Source: CAIYOL01 sp964494805
Lineage (GTDB): Bacteria; Planctomycetota; Phycisphaerae; Sedimentisphaerales; Anaerobacaceae
NCBI GenBank assembly: GCA_964494805.1
Contig: CAZBST010000019.1
Coordinates: 1 to 32,079 of the forward strand
Direction: 5' to 3'
DNA: 32,079 nucleotides
The stretch's first letter is position 1; each line of letters starts with the position of its first letter. The position numbers and the translations under genes are program-made. Shown here one piece after another: positions 23,261 through 31,953 of the stretch. Below the pieces are notes generated by a model, which worked only from the letters and a program-made list of their open reading frames with translations, made no database searches and was not told the DNA's origin.

Positions 23261-23308
23261 AAACAAAATCCCGCAAATGGTCTGCTACTGGAGGCAGAGA
23301 CTTTGCGG
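23261..23308 (-). terminator. Intrinsic terminator or attenuator between HU and the cold-shock gene
   Basis: On the minus strand CCGCAAA (from 23308) pairs with TTTGCGG (to 23271), with an inner GTCTCTGC/GCAGAC stem. ATTTTGTTT follows at once. It begins 11 bases after the HU stop. No separate cold-shock promoter is evident between it and the cold-shock start, so read-through may feed that gene. Confidence 0.65.
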
Positions 23309-23318
23309 AACTTTTAGA

Positions 23319-23630
23319 TTATTTTCTATCAGTTGATTTCGCAGCAGGTACATGAAGATTCTCTCTCATCAATCGGCCCATTTTAAACTTAACGGTTTTC
23401 TTGGGAGGGACCTTAACCCTCTCGAGGGTTTTCGGATTCTGCGCAACTCTTGCAGCCCTTGTTCTGGTCTCGAAGACGCCGAAGTCCCGGAACTCCAAGC
23501 GGTTATTCTTACACAACTCCGCTATTATTTCGTCAAGAAGCGCCTGAGTTATGCGTTTGACCAAGACCCTTTTAGCCTGTGTTTTTTCTGAGATTCGGTC
23601 GATGATTTCTTTCTTTGTAATTGTTGCCAT
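23319..23630 (-). CDS. HU/IHF family DNA-binding protein
   Basis: This 103-residue nucleoid protein bends and compacts DNA as a dimer. The N-terminal helices (TITKKEIIDRISEKTQAKRV and VKRITQALLDEIIAEL) lead to the beta saddle NRLEFRDFGVFETRTRAARV. The DNA-intercalating arm follows with Pro in AQNPKTLERVKVPPKKTVKF, and the end is FKMGRLMRENL plus a short basic tail. It is slightly longer than E. coli HU. The sequence does not decide between HU and IHF function. A good promoter lies upstream. Confidence 0.95.
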   Translation of the reverse strand: MATITKKEIIDRISEKTQAKRVLVKRITQALLDEIIAELCKNNRLEFRDFGVFETRTRAARVAQNPKTLERVKVPPKKTVKFKMGRLMRENLHVPAAKSTDRK

Positions 23631-23694
23631 AAACTAACCTCACTTCAAGAAAGAGCGAATGATGAAAACCACCCCCTGCGGGGCAAGGGCTTTT

Positions 23695-23723
23695 AGAATA
23701 ATCGGCACGTTAACATTAGTCAA
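23695..23723 (-). promoter_or_regulatory. Promoter of the HU gene
   Basis: On the minus strand TTGACT (23718-23723), 17 bases, TATTCT (23695-23700). The leader would be about 58 bases. Confidence 0.7.
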
Positions 23724-24058
23724 ACAACGATTCATTCCGCACCTATGCACACTTTCAGACCAACGACCATCGGCTCTGATTTTTAATTATAACCACAAAA
23801 CCCGCCGGCAAAAAAACAAGTGCCGGAGCAACGCAAATTACTATACTGTAAAGACTTCTATACAGCAAGCAATTTTTATTCAAAAAATTTTTCAACTTTC
23901 TTAAAAAGACTGATATTGCAAAAAGAACATCCAGATAAGGCGGTGATGCCCGTGAAGCAATCTGACGTAAGCCCTTTATTTTCAAGATGTTACAGGGAAA
24001 GGCGGGCGTTTTTAGGGGGCGCAACCAAGCAAAAAACCATAGGGAGGGAAATAGTTTA

Positions 24059-24087
24059 TTGACCAGACGGGGACTTGTCGGCATAAT
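24059..24087 (+). promoter_or_regulatory. Promoter of lepB
   Basis: TTGACC (24059-24064), 17 bases, CATAAT (24082-24087). A transcript from about 24094 reaches the ATG at 24119 with GAGG in between. It shows that the upstream in-frame ATG at 23987 is not used from this promoter. Confidence 0.7.
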
Positions 24088-24118
24088 TAACATTTTTACA
24101 TTTGCCGAGGCAGTATTT

Positions 24119-25705
24119 ATGACTATAAGCAAAAAAAGCAGTCCGCAAAAAGACCAGGAAACCAGCAGAACATCTGAAATCACCAATACATTTGAATGGC
24201 TGATAACGGCCTTTATACTGGCGTTTCTCGTTCGGGCATTCATAATGGAGGCGTACCGGATTCCCACCGGCAGTATGGCAGACACACTTAAGGGGGACCA
24301 CTTTCGCCTTTGCTGCCAACAATGCGGGTATAAATACGACTGCGGTTCGGATATGGAAAGATATAAACGGGGCAGGGATGCTATCGCTGCCGGTAATGTC
24401 AGACTGCCTATTTCCCGCTGCCCGAGCTGCGGGCATTATGATTCAGCCAGCAGAGCAGTTCCAATAGCCAATGGCGACCGGATACTTGTTCTAAAGTGCA
24501 TCTATCAGTTTTTCAAACCCAAGCAGTGGGACGTAGTAGTATTCAAGAATCCGCTCAATCCTTCGGAAAATTATATCAAGCGATTGATTGGTCGGCCCGG
24601 AGAAACTGTGGAGATAATCGACGGTGACATATATATTGACGGACAAATCAGCCGAAAACCCGCTAAAGTCCAGGAAGAGCTGTGGATGCCTGTGTATAAT
24701 AACGATTACCAGCCAGCCCGGCCGCGAGAAGGTTCGTTTAACGGCCACGTCTGGCAGCAGCCATTCAGTAACGTCGCAGGGTCAAAATGGAAACTCGACA
24801 AATCCGACCCTACCAGGTTCCAATTAGACAGCGCCGCGGGAGAAATAAACACGTTAATCTACGACACCTCCATCGGCAACGATTTCAGGACCACATACGC
24901 TTACGATAGTGTCGGAGATTATAAGAATATGCCGTATTGCAGCGACCTGATGGTACGTTTCTATGCACAATCGGCCGACAGGCAGGGCAGCATCGGGGTA
25001 ACTATAAGCAAATATCAAACCATATACAAAGCGTGGGTTGATTCAGGCAGCGAGATGGTCATCGGAAAGGTTTCTGCCACGGGTGAAGAAGCAATATTAG
25101 AGAGGAAAACAATCGATGCACCAGCTATGAATAAACCTACGCTGGTCGAATTTGCCAATGTTGACCATCAATTGATTTTCCGATTCGGCAGTAACAAATT
25201 AACTTACGATTTGGGGCGTTCTGCCGAGGACGCCGGCGAAAGGAAAAGGGATATCCAGCCACAGGCGAATATTTTCGGCTCCGGCACGGTAACAATCTCA
25301 CATATAGCGATTTTCAGAGATATTCACTACACTGAGAAAAAGAGCGCCAACAGTCCCGAAGGGGGAAGAGCAATAGAAGGCAATCCTTTTACGCTCGGCA
25401 AAGACGAGTTTTTCGTATTGGGTGACAACAGCCCCAACAGCGAGGACGGCAGATGGTGGAACAAGGCGGGCGTCGGTAATAACGGGCAGTCCTACAGGGA
25501 GGGTATCGTGCCGTGTGACTATCTTGTAGGTAAAGCATTGTTTGTCTATTGGCCCGGGGGTTTTGAATTTCCCTGGCCTGAGAATCTGAAAATCCTTCTA
25601 TTGAAGAATAGTCAGCACAGCCGCTTGGCAAGAGTAATGTACTGGTTCGTTTCTTGGAAGTGGATACCGTGTATCGGCCAGATGCGTTTCATTTGCGGCG
25701 GCTAA
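24119..25705 (+). CDS. lepB: Signal peptidase I with zinc-ribbon and large beta insertion
   Basis: Signal peptidase I removes signal peptides at the outer face of the cytoplasmic membrane. From ATG 24119 the protein has 528 residues, over twice a typical compact enzyme. A membrane anchor (about residues 27-43) precedes the catalytic serine box YRIPTGSMADTL (Ser52). The general base is Lys154 in NYIKRLIGRPGE, and the last family box is GDNSPNSEDGRWW. Between Ser and Lys boxes is a Cys-rich segment (CCQQC near 65-69, CPSC at 101-104) like a zinc ribbon. After GDIYIDGQ comes an insertion of about 250 residues rich in beta strands, resembling a jelly-roll domain. Both catalytic residues are present. 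The metallophosphoesterase gene follows after 33 bases. Confidence 0.92.
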   Translation: MTISKKSSPQKDQETSRTSEITNTFEWLITAFILAFLVRAFIMEAYRIPTGSMADTLKGDHFRLCCQQCGYKYDCGSDMERYKRGRDAIAAGNVRLPISRCPSCGHYDSASRAVPIANGDRILVLKCIYQFFKPKQWDVVVFKNPLNPSENYIKRLIGRPGETVEIIDGDIYIDGQISRKPAKVQEELWMPVYNNDYQPARPREGSFNGHVWQQPFSNVAGSKWKLDKSDPTRFQLDSAAGEINTLIYDTSIGNDFRTTYAYDSVGDYKNMPYCSDLMVRFYAQSADRQGSIGVTISKYQTIYKAWVDSGSEMVIGKVSATGEEAILERKTIDAPAMNKPTLVEFANVDHQLIFRFGSNKLTYDLGRSAEDAGERKRDIQPQANIFGSGTVTISHIAIFRDIHYTEKKSANSPEGGRAIEGNPFTLGKDEFFVLGDNSPNSEDGRWWNKAGVGNNGQSYREGIVPCDYLVGKALFVYWPGGFEFPWPENLKILLLKNSQHSRLARVMYWFVSWKWIPCIGQMRFICGG

Positions 25706-25738
25706 AGCCACTAAAACAAACCGGCGGAGAAGCAAGCA

Positions 25739-26767
25739 ATGGGATGTAGAAAAAGATTACGAGTTGTCTTTATAACTATTTTTTTAGCAATAGTTCCTCT
25801 GACGGTTAGTGCAGGAGAGCCATCGTGGAGATTCATCGTTACCAGTGACAGCCAGGGTAAAAATACCAGCAACACTATGAATACAGCTATTCTGGGCGAA
25901 CTTGCGGCCGAGATCGTAAAGAAGCAGGTTGATTTTGTTTTATTCTGCGGTGATTTGGTCTATGGCTGTGTTGACCAAGTAAAGCTGGAAAAGCAGTTCA
26001 AGACGTGGCGGGATACAATGCAACCGGTTTACGACGCCGGTATCGGCGTCTATGTCGTTCGCGGCAATCATGACATCGGCGACCCGCCGGGCACTACGGC
26101 GTGGAACAACGTTTTCAAAGACAAATTTTCTCTGCCAGCCAACGGTCCTGCAGGCGAGAAGAACCTGACATATTCGTTCGGGCATAAAAATGCCTTCATC
26201 GTTGGTGTCGATGAGTATGCTCAACCGGGACGGGTAAACCAAGATTGGCTTGATGCTCAGTTCGCAGCAAATACTAAGCCGCATGTTTTTGTGTTCGGTC
26301 ACACACCTGCTTTCAGAACAAAACACAAAGATTGCCTTGATAGTTACGTGGTTGAGCGTGATATGTTTTGGGCCAGCATCGAAAAAGCAGGAGGGCGAAC
26401 GTATTTCTGCGGTCACGACCACTTTTATGATCACGCGAGGGTTGATGATGACGGCGACCCGAACAACGATATTCATCAATTTGTTACCGGAACTGCCGGA
26501 GCACTACTTTATGGCTGGTCGAAATACGATGGCAACAACAGCCACTATACGGTAAAGAACATTTACTATTCAAAAGAGTATGGCTATTGTCTGGTGAAGA
26601 TTGCCGGCCTTGACGTGACCGTGACGTGGATGGAACGCGTTGGTGCAGGTAAATATAAGGCGAGGGATGTATGGAGTTACACCGCCGTCGTGCCTTCCTG
26701 TAAGGGTGGAAAAACAAGCAAAGAGGGGGGAAATATTCTGGAGAGTTCCACAAAAACAGCCGATTAA
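25739..26767 (+). CDS. Secreted calcineurin-like metallophosphoesterase
   Basis: The 342-residue protein begins with a signal peptide (KRLRVVFITIFLAIVPLTVSA, cleavage probably after AGE or SAG). It then shows the metallophosphoesterase motif set: FIVTSDSQG, FCGDLVYG, VVRGNHDIGDP, FVFGHTPAF and YFCGHDHFYDH. These give the two-metal site and the proton donor, so activity is likely, acting outside the cytoplasm on a phosphate ester that cannot be specified. The first motif has Asp-Ser-Gln where many members have Asp-x-His, a variant that also occurs in the superfamily. GGAGAAG before the ATG fits the start. It probably shares the lepB transcript. Confidence 0.9.
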   Translation: MGCRKRLRVVFITIFLAIVPLTVSAGEPSWRFIVTSDSQGKNTSNTMNTAILGELAAEIVKKQVDFVLFCGDLVYGCVDQVKLEKQFKTWRDTMQPVYDAGIGVYVVRGNHDIGDPPGTTAWNNVFKDKFSLPANGPAGEKNLTYSFGHKNAFIVGVDEYAQPGRVNQDWLDAQFAANTKPHVFVFGHTPAFRTKHKDCLDSYVVERDMFWASIEKAGGRTYFCGHDHFYDHARVDDDGDPNNDIHQFVTGTAGALLYGWSKYDGNNSHYTVKNIYYSKEYGYCLVKIAGLDVTVTWMERVGAGKYKARDVWSYTAVVPSCKGGKTSKEGGNILESSTKTAD

Positions 26768-26778
26768 ATTATAGGCAA

Positions 26779-26807
26779 TTGTGGAACAGGTCGGCTGAGA
26801 GCATTAT
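26779..26807 (+). promoter_or_regulatory. Possible promoter before the next membrane-protein gene
   Basis: TTGTGG (26779-26784), 17 bases, CATTAT (26802-26807), about 70 bases before the ATG at 26876. The match is modest; read-through from lepB is also possible. Confidence 0.35.
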
Positions 26808-26875
26808 CAAAGCCTAAAGCCTTTGGCTAAATCCCAAAAGTGAAATCCACCAGAGGCGAATAAAAAGGAGAATTT

Positions 26876-28081
26876 ATGTCGAGCAAATCTTTTAGCTATA
26901 GTGGGGTATTGGGTTTCGGCTGGACTGTAATGAAGGCCAACTTTTGGTTTTTCGTGGGTGTAGGTGTTGTTTTATTCCTAATATCTTCGCTGGGACAAAT
27001 TCTCGGGCAAATAACAGAACATTATCCAAAAGCAATTGCACCTTTTTGGTTTTTTGCGCTGTTTGCTGTGACATTTATAATCGAAATCATACTGGGAATA
27101 GGCCTAATCAAAATAGCACTCAGTTTTTGCGACGGTCGGAAGCCAAGGTTCAGCACTTTATTTAATGGGCTGGATTGCTTCTGGCGTTACATAGGCACAG
27201 GACTCCTTTACAGTCTGATTGTAGGCGGCGTCTCTATTGTGTGTGTTTTACCATTTGTATTGTTGTCTACCGTAATGCACAGCCCATGTCTCATCCTGCC
27301 TGTTCTTATCGCGTGTTTGATTCTGGTGGTAATTTTGTCAATTAAGTTTAGCCTGTGTTTCTACTTCGTTGTCGATAAGGGTCTCGGCCCCATCAAAGCA
27401 CTGAAGGCAAGCAGCCGAGCAACAGGAGGGGTAAAATGGTCGTTATTTGTCTTCGGTATTTTATGCGGTTTGATAAATCTTTTGGGTATGCTCTGCTTTT
27501 TTGTCGGCTTATTTGCAACGGTTCCAACAATTATGGTAGCAGCAGCACTTGTATACCGGCAACTGTCAGAACAAACTCCCGAACTGGCTGAGCTTGGCAT
27601 CAGCGGTCCCAGCACCGGTGTTACCGGCGGTGTCCAACCTGTTGCCCCTAAGGGATTCGGCCCTGCTATTCAATCCAGCCCTAGTATCGGTGTCCGACTT
27701 AGCCAAGGTATCCAACCTGCTCTTGATATCCAACGTGAAGGGGAAAAGAAAAGCAGCAACTCTTTATTATGGTGGGTTGTTGTATCAGGCGTTTGTGCTG
27801 CGATTACGGCGGGTATCGGCTACTATTTTCTGGCAAGAGCAAAAGGCAATGCTGCGGTTTCCCCGAAGGAGGTGGTGGGTTCCCTGAAGGAGGTTATTGA
27901 TTCCCCGAAGAGGGTAGCACTAAAGGGGATATTATATTCTGAAGACACCCCCTCGGCTTTAATTGGCGAGACAATAGTGAGAGAAGGGGACATAATAGAC
28001 GGTGTGAAGGTCGTCAAAATAAACAAAAACACGGTTGAATTCGAGAAAGACGGCGAGAAGTGGACACAACGAACGAAATAA
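26876..28081 (+). CDS. Membrane protein with a possible GspC/PilP-like C-terminal domain
   Basis: The 401-residue protein has about six membrane segments in its first 225 residues. They carry the YSGVLGFGWTVMKANFW start and RATGGVKWSLFVFGILCG pattern seen in glycerophosphodiester-associated or DUF975-like membrane domains. A polar Gly/Pro/Ser linker (about 235-290), a further hydrophobic segment (SLLWWVVVSGVCAAITAGIG) and a final small domain follow. That domain reads LKGILYSEDTPSALIGE, then IVREGDIIDGVKVVKINKNT and VEFEKDGEKWT. It resembles the homology region of secretion/pilus proteins GspC and PilP, which read Gly-Ile then a Gly-Asp turn and Val-x-Val-x-Ile. I call this resemblance, not proof. 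AAGGAG precedes the ATG. Confidence 0.7.
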   Translation: MSSKSFSYSGVLGFGWTVMKANFWFFVGVGVVLFLISSLGQILGQITEHYPKAIAPFWFFALFAVTFIIEIILGIGLIKIALSFCDGRKPRFSTLFNGLDCFWRYIGTGLLYSLIVGGVSIVCVLPFVLLSTVMHSPCLILPVLIACLILVVILSIKFSLCFYFVVDKGLGPIKALKASSRATGGVKWSLFVFGILCGLINLLGMLCFFVGLFATVPTIMVAAALVYRQLSEQTPELAELGISGPSTGVTGGVQPVAPKGFGPAIQSSPSIGVRLSQGIQPALDIQREGEKKSSNSLLWWVVVSGVCAAITAGIGYYFLARAKGNAAVSPKEVVGSLKEVIDSPKRVALKGILYSEDTPSALIGETIVREGDIIDGVKVVKINKNTVEFEKDGEKWTQRTK

Positions 28082-28151
28082 GTCCGCCGAAGGCAAGAGC
28101 CCTCCAAGCGGCGGGCTGCGGCAAGCCGACCGTTCGTTGTCTTTTTTTTTT
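28066..28151 (+). terminator. Intrinsic terminator with a branched loop
   Basis: ACAACGAACG (28066-28075), overlapping the last codons of the upstream gene, pairs perfectly with CGTTCGTTGT (28131-28140). A C and ten Ts (28142-28151) follow. The 55-base loop can itself fold (CCGCC/GGCGG and GGCT/AGCC). It isolates gyrA from the upstream genes. Confidence 0.8.
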
Positions 28152-28183
28152 AGTTTTAGCCATCATTTAATATTCCTTGTTTA

Positions 28184-28212
28184 TTGACTTTTTGCCTGCC
28201 CTGGGTTAATCT
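28184..28212 (+). promoter_or_regulatory. Promoter of gyrA-holA
   Basis: TTGACT (28184-28189), 17 bases, TAATCT (28207-28212); the -10 box is identical to that of the lipoprotein gene at 120-125. The leader to the ATG at 28255 would be about 36 bases. Confidence 0.65.
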
Positions 28213-28254
28213 ATCTTCACACAGAATTTATTTTCACAGTATGGGCAAGAGCTT

Positions 28255-30909
28255 ATGAAGGAAATTGAGAAGCCACCCACCAGCGGGCGAGGTCTCGCTG
28301 AAGGCGGACAAGAGCACTTCGAGGACAGGCGAATACTTGACGAGCTGAAGACCTCATACCTTAACTACGCGATGAGCGTGATTGTTTCGCGTGCGCTGCC
28401 CGACGTCCGCGACGGCCTGAAACCTTCGCAGAGACGCATACTGGTCGCGATGAACGATTTGAATCTCGGCCCACGAAGCAAGCACCGCAAGTGTGCGAAA
28501 ATCGTCGGTGATACAAGCGGCAACTACCACCCACACGGTGACCAGGCAACATACGGAACTCTTGTGCGTATGGGCCAGGAGTGGAATATGCGGTATCCAC
28601 TGATTGACCCACAGGGCAACTTTGGGAGTATCGATGCCGACCCACCGGCCGCTATGAGATATACCGAAGCGAGAATGGCTGCGCCGGCGATGGAAATGCT
28701 CGAAGATATAAATTTAGACAGTGTCGATTTTATGCCGAACTACGACGAGACCAGGATGGAGCCGATGGTTCTTCCCTCGAAGTTTCCGAACCTGCTTGTC
28801 AACGGTTCTACTGGAATTGCTGTTGGAATGGCCACGAACATCCCGCCGCACAATATCGGCGAGGTCTGCGACGCCCTGCTGCTGGTCATTAAAGACCCGA
28901 ACTGCGGTTTCAAGGACATTATAAAGTGTCTACCCGGCCCGGACTTCCCAACCGGCGGAATTATCTGCGGCAGGAAAGGTATTATGGATGCTTACACCAC
29001 CGGCAGAGGCCACCTGACAATCCGGGGTAAAGCAGATATCGAGACGACAAAACAGGGCAAGACAAGAATCGTAATCACCGAAGTGCCGTATATGGTGGTC
29101 AAGACGGTGATTGTTTCCAAAATTGCGGATTGCGTCCACGCGGGTCAGATTGCGGAAATCGCCGACGTCAGGGACGAATCAGACCGGCACGGATTACGGA
29201 TTGTGGTGGATTTAAAGAAAGACGCTGACAGCGAAGTCGCATTAAATAAGCTATACCGTTACACCCCTCTACAGAGTACATTTGCTATTGCCAATATAGC
29301 ATTAGTCAAGAACAGACCTGAAACTCTTAATATAAAGCAGATGCTTAGCTGCTTTATTGAGCATCGCAAGGTTGTCATCCGCAGGCGCAGCAGTTTTTTG
29401 CTAAAAAGATGCCAAAACAAGGCCCATATTCTCGAAGGCCTTCTCCTGGCTGTCAGCGACATCGACGAAATCATCGAGCTGATAAAAAAGTCACCTGATA
29501 CACCAACGGCGAAAGTGAACCTGATGAAGAAGCCGTTGAAACTGGCCGTCTCGGCCACGCTTAAAGAACTTCTTCCAGAAGCTTTTGTTAAAGAGAAAAG
29601 CAAAAGCAACCAATTCCTTACAGGCCCGCAAGCTGATGCGATTTTAACAATGCAACTGCAAAGATTGACAGGGCTGGAGATGAAAAAGCTTGCCAAAGAC
29701 TACGCCAACCTTACCGAAGAAATAGAGGGCTATGAGGCGATACTGGCCAGTGAGCGGGTTCTGCTGGATATTATCCGTGAAGATATCCACGAAATAAAGG
29801 GAAGATACGGCGACAAGAGGCGGACAGTAATTACCTCTAAGGTAGAGGAGCTTAATATCGAAGATTTGATTGCGGAAGAGGAGGTTATCGTAACGATAAG
29901 CCATGCCGGATATGTGAAACGGATGCCGGTTGATACATATCGCAAACAGGCCAGAGGCGGTAAAGGTGTTATCGGCTCTAACACCAAAGAGGGGGATTTT
30001 ATCAAGCATCTTTTCACCGCTTCCACTCACGATTATCTGCTGGTCTTCACCAATCGCGGCAGATGCTACTGGCTAAGGGTCTATGATGTTCCAAGTATGT
30101 CAAGACAGAGCAAAGGCAGAAATATTGTCAACCTTTTGAAGCTGGGCAACCAAACAATAACCTCGATAATCAATGTGCAGAAATTCGGTGACGAAAGCGC
30201 CAAGGAAAAAGACCAGCGTCAGCTTATTATGGCTACCAAGAACGGTCTGGTAAAAAAGACCAGGCTCTCGGCCTACAGCAATCCAAGAGCAACGGGCGTA
30301 ACTGCAATCAAACTTGCCCCCAATGACGATGTAATCAAGGTTGCATTAACAAGCGGCAAAGACCATATAGTGCTGGGCAGCCGGGATGGCATGGCAATAC
30401 GTTTCGGTGAAGAACAGGTGCGTTCGATGGGCCGGGTTGCGCGTGGCGTCAAGGGTATGAAACTTCGCAGCAAGGACAATGTTGTCGGTATGGTAATAGC
30501 GGAGAAAGGCGCATCGCTGCTTACGGTCTGCGAAAAAGGTTATGGCAAACGAACCAGCCTTAACGACTACCGCCCCCAAAACAGGGGAGGCATAGGGCTG
30601 ATAAACATAAAGACAACGGCCCGTAACGGAAAAGTGGTAACACTGAAGGCCGTTCAGGATAGGGACGAGCTGATGATGATAACGGCCAACGGGATGATAA
30701 TACGCACAGGACTGGAGGAAATCCGTTCGATAGGCAGAAATACTCAGGGCGTCCGCTTAATAAATCTCAAGGCAGGCGATAAACTTGTTGCCGCTGAGAA
30801 AATAAGCTCCGAGGCCGTCAGCGATTCGAAGGTAAAACCTGATACTAATCACAAATCCGAATCTAAAGCTAAAAAAGCGAAGAGCAAAAAAAGCCGCAAA
30901 TCGAAATAG
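28255..30909 (+). CDS. gyrA: DNA gyrase subunit A
   Basis: GyrA cuts and rejoins DNA in the A2B2 gyrase that adds negative supercoils. The 884-residue protein has the breakage-reunion domain with SRALPDVRDGLKPSQRRIL and the catalytic Tyr136 in AMRYTEARM. A coiled-coil tower and a beta-pinwheel C-terminal domain follow. The GyrA box QARGGKG at 565-571 marks it as gyrase rather than topoisomerase IV. It ends in a lysine/serine-rich tail (SKAKKAKSKKSRKSK). In the quinolone-contact region HPHGDQATYGTL, the positions of E. coli Ser83 and Asp87 are Gln97 and Gly101. The 14 or more N-terminal residues before the core are an extension. gyrB is not nearby; holA follows after 31 bases. Confidence 0.97.
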   Translation: MKEIEKPPTSGRGLAEGGQEHFEDRRILDELKTSYLNYAMSVIVSRALPDVRDGLKPSQRRILVAMNDLNLGPRSKHRKCAKIVGDTSGNYHPHGDQATYGTLVRMGQEWNMRYPLIDPQGNFGSIDADPPAAMRYTEARMAAPAMEMLEDINLDSVDFMPNYDETRMEPMVLPSKFPNLLVNGSTGIAVGMATNIPPHNIGEVCDALLLVIKDPNCGFKDIIKCLPGPDFPTGGIICGRKGIMDAYTTGRGHLTIRGKADIETTKQGKTRIVITEVPYMVVKTVIVSKIADCVHAGQIAEIADVRDESDRHGLRIVVDLKKDADSEVALNKLYRYTPLQSTFAIANIALVKNRPETLNIKQMLSCFIEHRKVVIRRRSSFLLKRCQNKAHILEGLLLAVSDIDEIIELIKKSPDTPTAKVNLMKKPLKLAVSATLKELLPEAFVKEKSKSNQFLTGPQADAILTMQLQRLTGLEMKKLAKDYANLTEEIEGYEAILASERVLLDIIREDIHEIKGRYGDKRRTVITSKVEELNIEDLIAEEEVIVTISHAGYVKRMPVDTYRKQARGGKGVIGSNTKEGDFIKHLFTASTHDYLLVFTNRGRCYWLRVYDVPSMSRQSKGRNIVNLLKLGNQTITSIINVQKFGDESAKEKDQRQLIMATKNGLVKKTRLSAYSNPRATGVTAIKLAPNDDVIKVALTSGKDHIVLGSRDGMAIRFGEEQVRSMGRVARGVKGMKLRSKDNVVGMVIAEKGASLLTVCEKGYGKRTSLNDYRPQNRGGIGLINIKTTARNGKVVTLKAVQDRDELMMITANGMIIRTGLEEIRSIGRNTQGVRLINLKAGDKLVAAEKISSEAVSDSKVKPDTNHKSESKAKKAKSKKSRKSK

Positions 30910-30940
30910 CAATTCGACAGGCCGTGTCAGCTGAGCAAAA

Positions 30941-31927
30941 ATGGTTAAAAGTAAAGGCGAGCCTAAGAAGAAACACGAGCCGATTTATGTCATCGTCGGC
31001 GGAGAAAAATCCCTTGTAGATGCTGAGTGTGAAAGGCTTCTTGAGACGTTACTGGAGCCGCAACAAAGAGCAACAGGACTTTTTAACGCCGACCCTGCTG
31101 AAGTTTCAGCTATCGAGGTCCTGGACGAACTGCGAACACTGCCATTTTTGACAGAAAGAAGGGTCGTTCTTATAAAAGGCGCCGACAAATTTGTTTCTGA
31201 GAACCGTGAGCTGCTTGAGAAATATTTCGATAATCCCTGTCCTACGGGCATACTTATATTGACGGTGAGCAACTGGTCTGCGCAGACCAAACTAGCTAAA
31301 AAATTACCATCGGTCGGCAAATTGCTCAGCGTAACCCAGCCGAAGCGATGGCAACTGCCGCGGCGTCTTGTGCAATATGCCAGAGATGCACACGATAAGA
31401 CCATCAGTGAAACCGCTGCCGAACTTTTAGTTGAGCTGAGCGGAGATGAGCTGGTTCGACTGTATGGTGAAGTTGACAAGCTGGCCCTATTTGCACATAA
31501 CGAAAAGTCGATAACAGAACAACATATAGAGCTATTGATTGGTCATAATCGTATATTCAGCGTTTTTGCAGTGATTGATGCTGTGATTGCCGGGAACATC
31601 ACACAGGCAATATGCCGTCTAAGAAGTATGTTTGCAGAGGATAAATCTGCGGAGTACACCGTCATCGGTGCTTTTGCTTTTCATTTCCGCAGGATGTTCG
31701 GCGCTAAAGTCCTGCTTGAAAACGGAGTTGGTCCTGCCGAAATTGCAAAGAGGCTAAGGATATGGGGTGATAGAGACAGTTTTTTTGCACAACTTCAAAA
31801 AGTGTCTTTGAAACAGATAGGTTCTATTCTGCAGCAATTGGCTGCGACCGATTATGCAATAAAAACGGGGCGGACTAAAGCCGAAGTGGCAGCGGAGCAA
31901 TTGGTTCTCAGATTAGCCGGCAGATAG
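30941..31927 (+). CDS. holA: DNA polymerase III delta subunit
   Basis: Delta is the clamp-opening subunit of the DNA polymerase III clamp loader. The 328-residue protein has the usual size. YVIVGGEKSLVDAECERLLE opens the AAA+-like fold, which lacks a working Walker A as is normal for delta. LRTLPFLTERRVVLIKGADKF is the family's clearest segment. SGDELVRLYGEVDKLALFA, HIELLIGHNRIFSVFAVIDA and the C-terminal collar helices (AAEQLVLRLAG) follow. It lies downstream of gyrA and is probably co-transcribed with it from 28184. The TTFL-like clamp-binding loop is represented by LPFLTE. Confidence 0.92.
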   Translation: MVKSKGEPKKKHEPIYVIVGGEKSLVDAECERLLETLLEPQQRATGLFNADPAEVSAIEVLDELRTLPFLTERRVVLIKGADKFVSENRELLEKYFDNPCPTGILILTVSNWSAQTKLAKKLPSVGKLLSVTQPKRWQLPRRLVQYARDAHDKTISETAAELLVELSGDELVRLYGEVDKLALFAHNEKSITEQHIELLIGHNRIFSVFAVIDAVIAGNITQAICRLRSMFAEDKSAEYTVIGAFAFHFRRMFGAKVLLENGVGPAEIAKRLRIWGDRDSFFAQLQKVSLKQIGSILQQLAATDYAIKTGRTKAEVAAEQLVLRLAGR

Positions 31928-31953
31928 AACAGTTGCATAAATGTAGTCTATTC

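Larger units (their letters stand above)
23631..24118. other. Divergent intergenic region between HU and lepB
   Basis: These 488 bases carry the HU promoter, the lepB promoter, and two small hairpins: CCGGCA/TGCCGG (near 23803-23825) and CTGTA/TACAG (near 23846-23865). Open frames cover the right part, including an in-frame extension of lepB back to 23987, but promoter position and homology exclude that extension. I see no gene here. Confidence 0.6.

Noticed and set aside
23987..24118. N-terminal extension of signal peptidase I to ATG 23987
   Set aside because: A good promoter (24059-24087) lies inside it, GAGG precedes ATG 24119, and the extra residues do not match the family.
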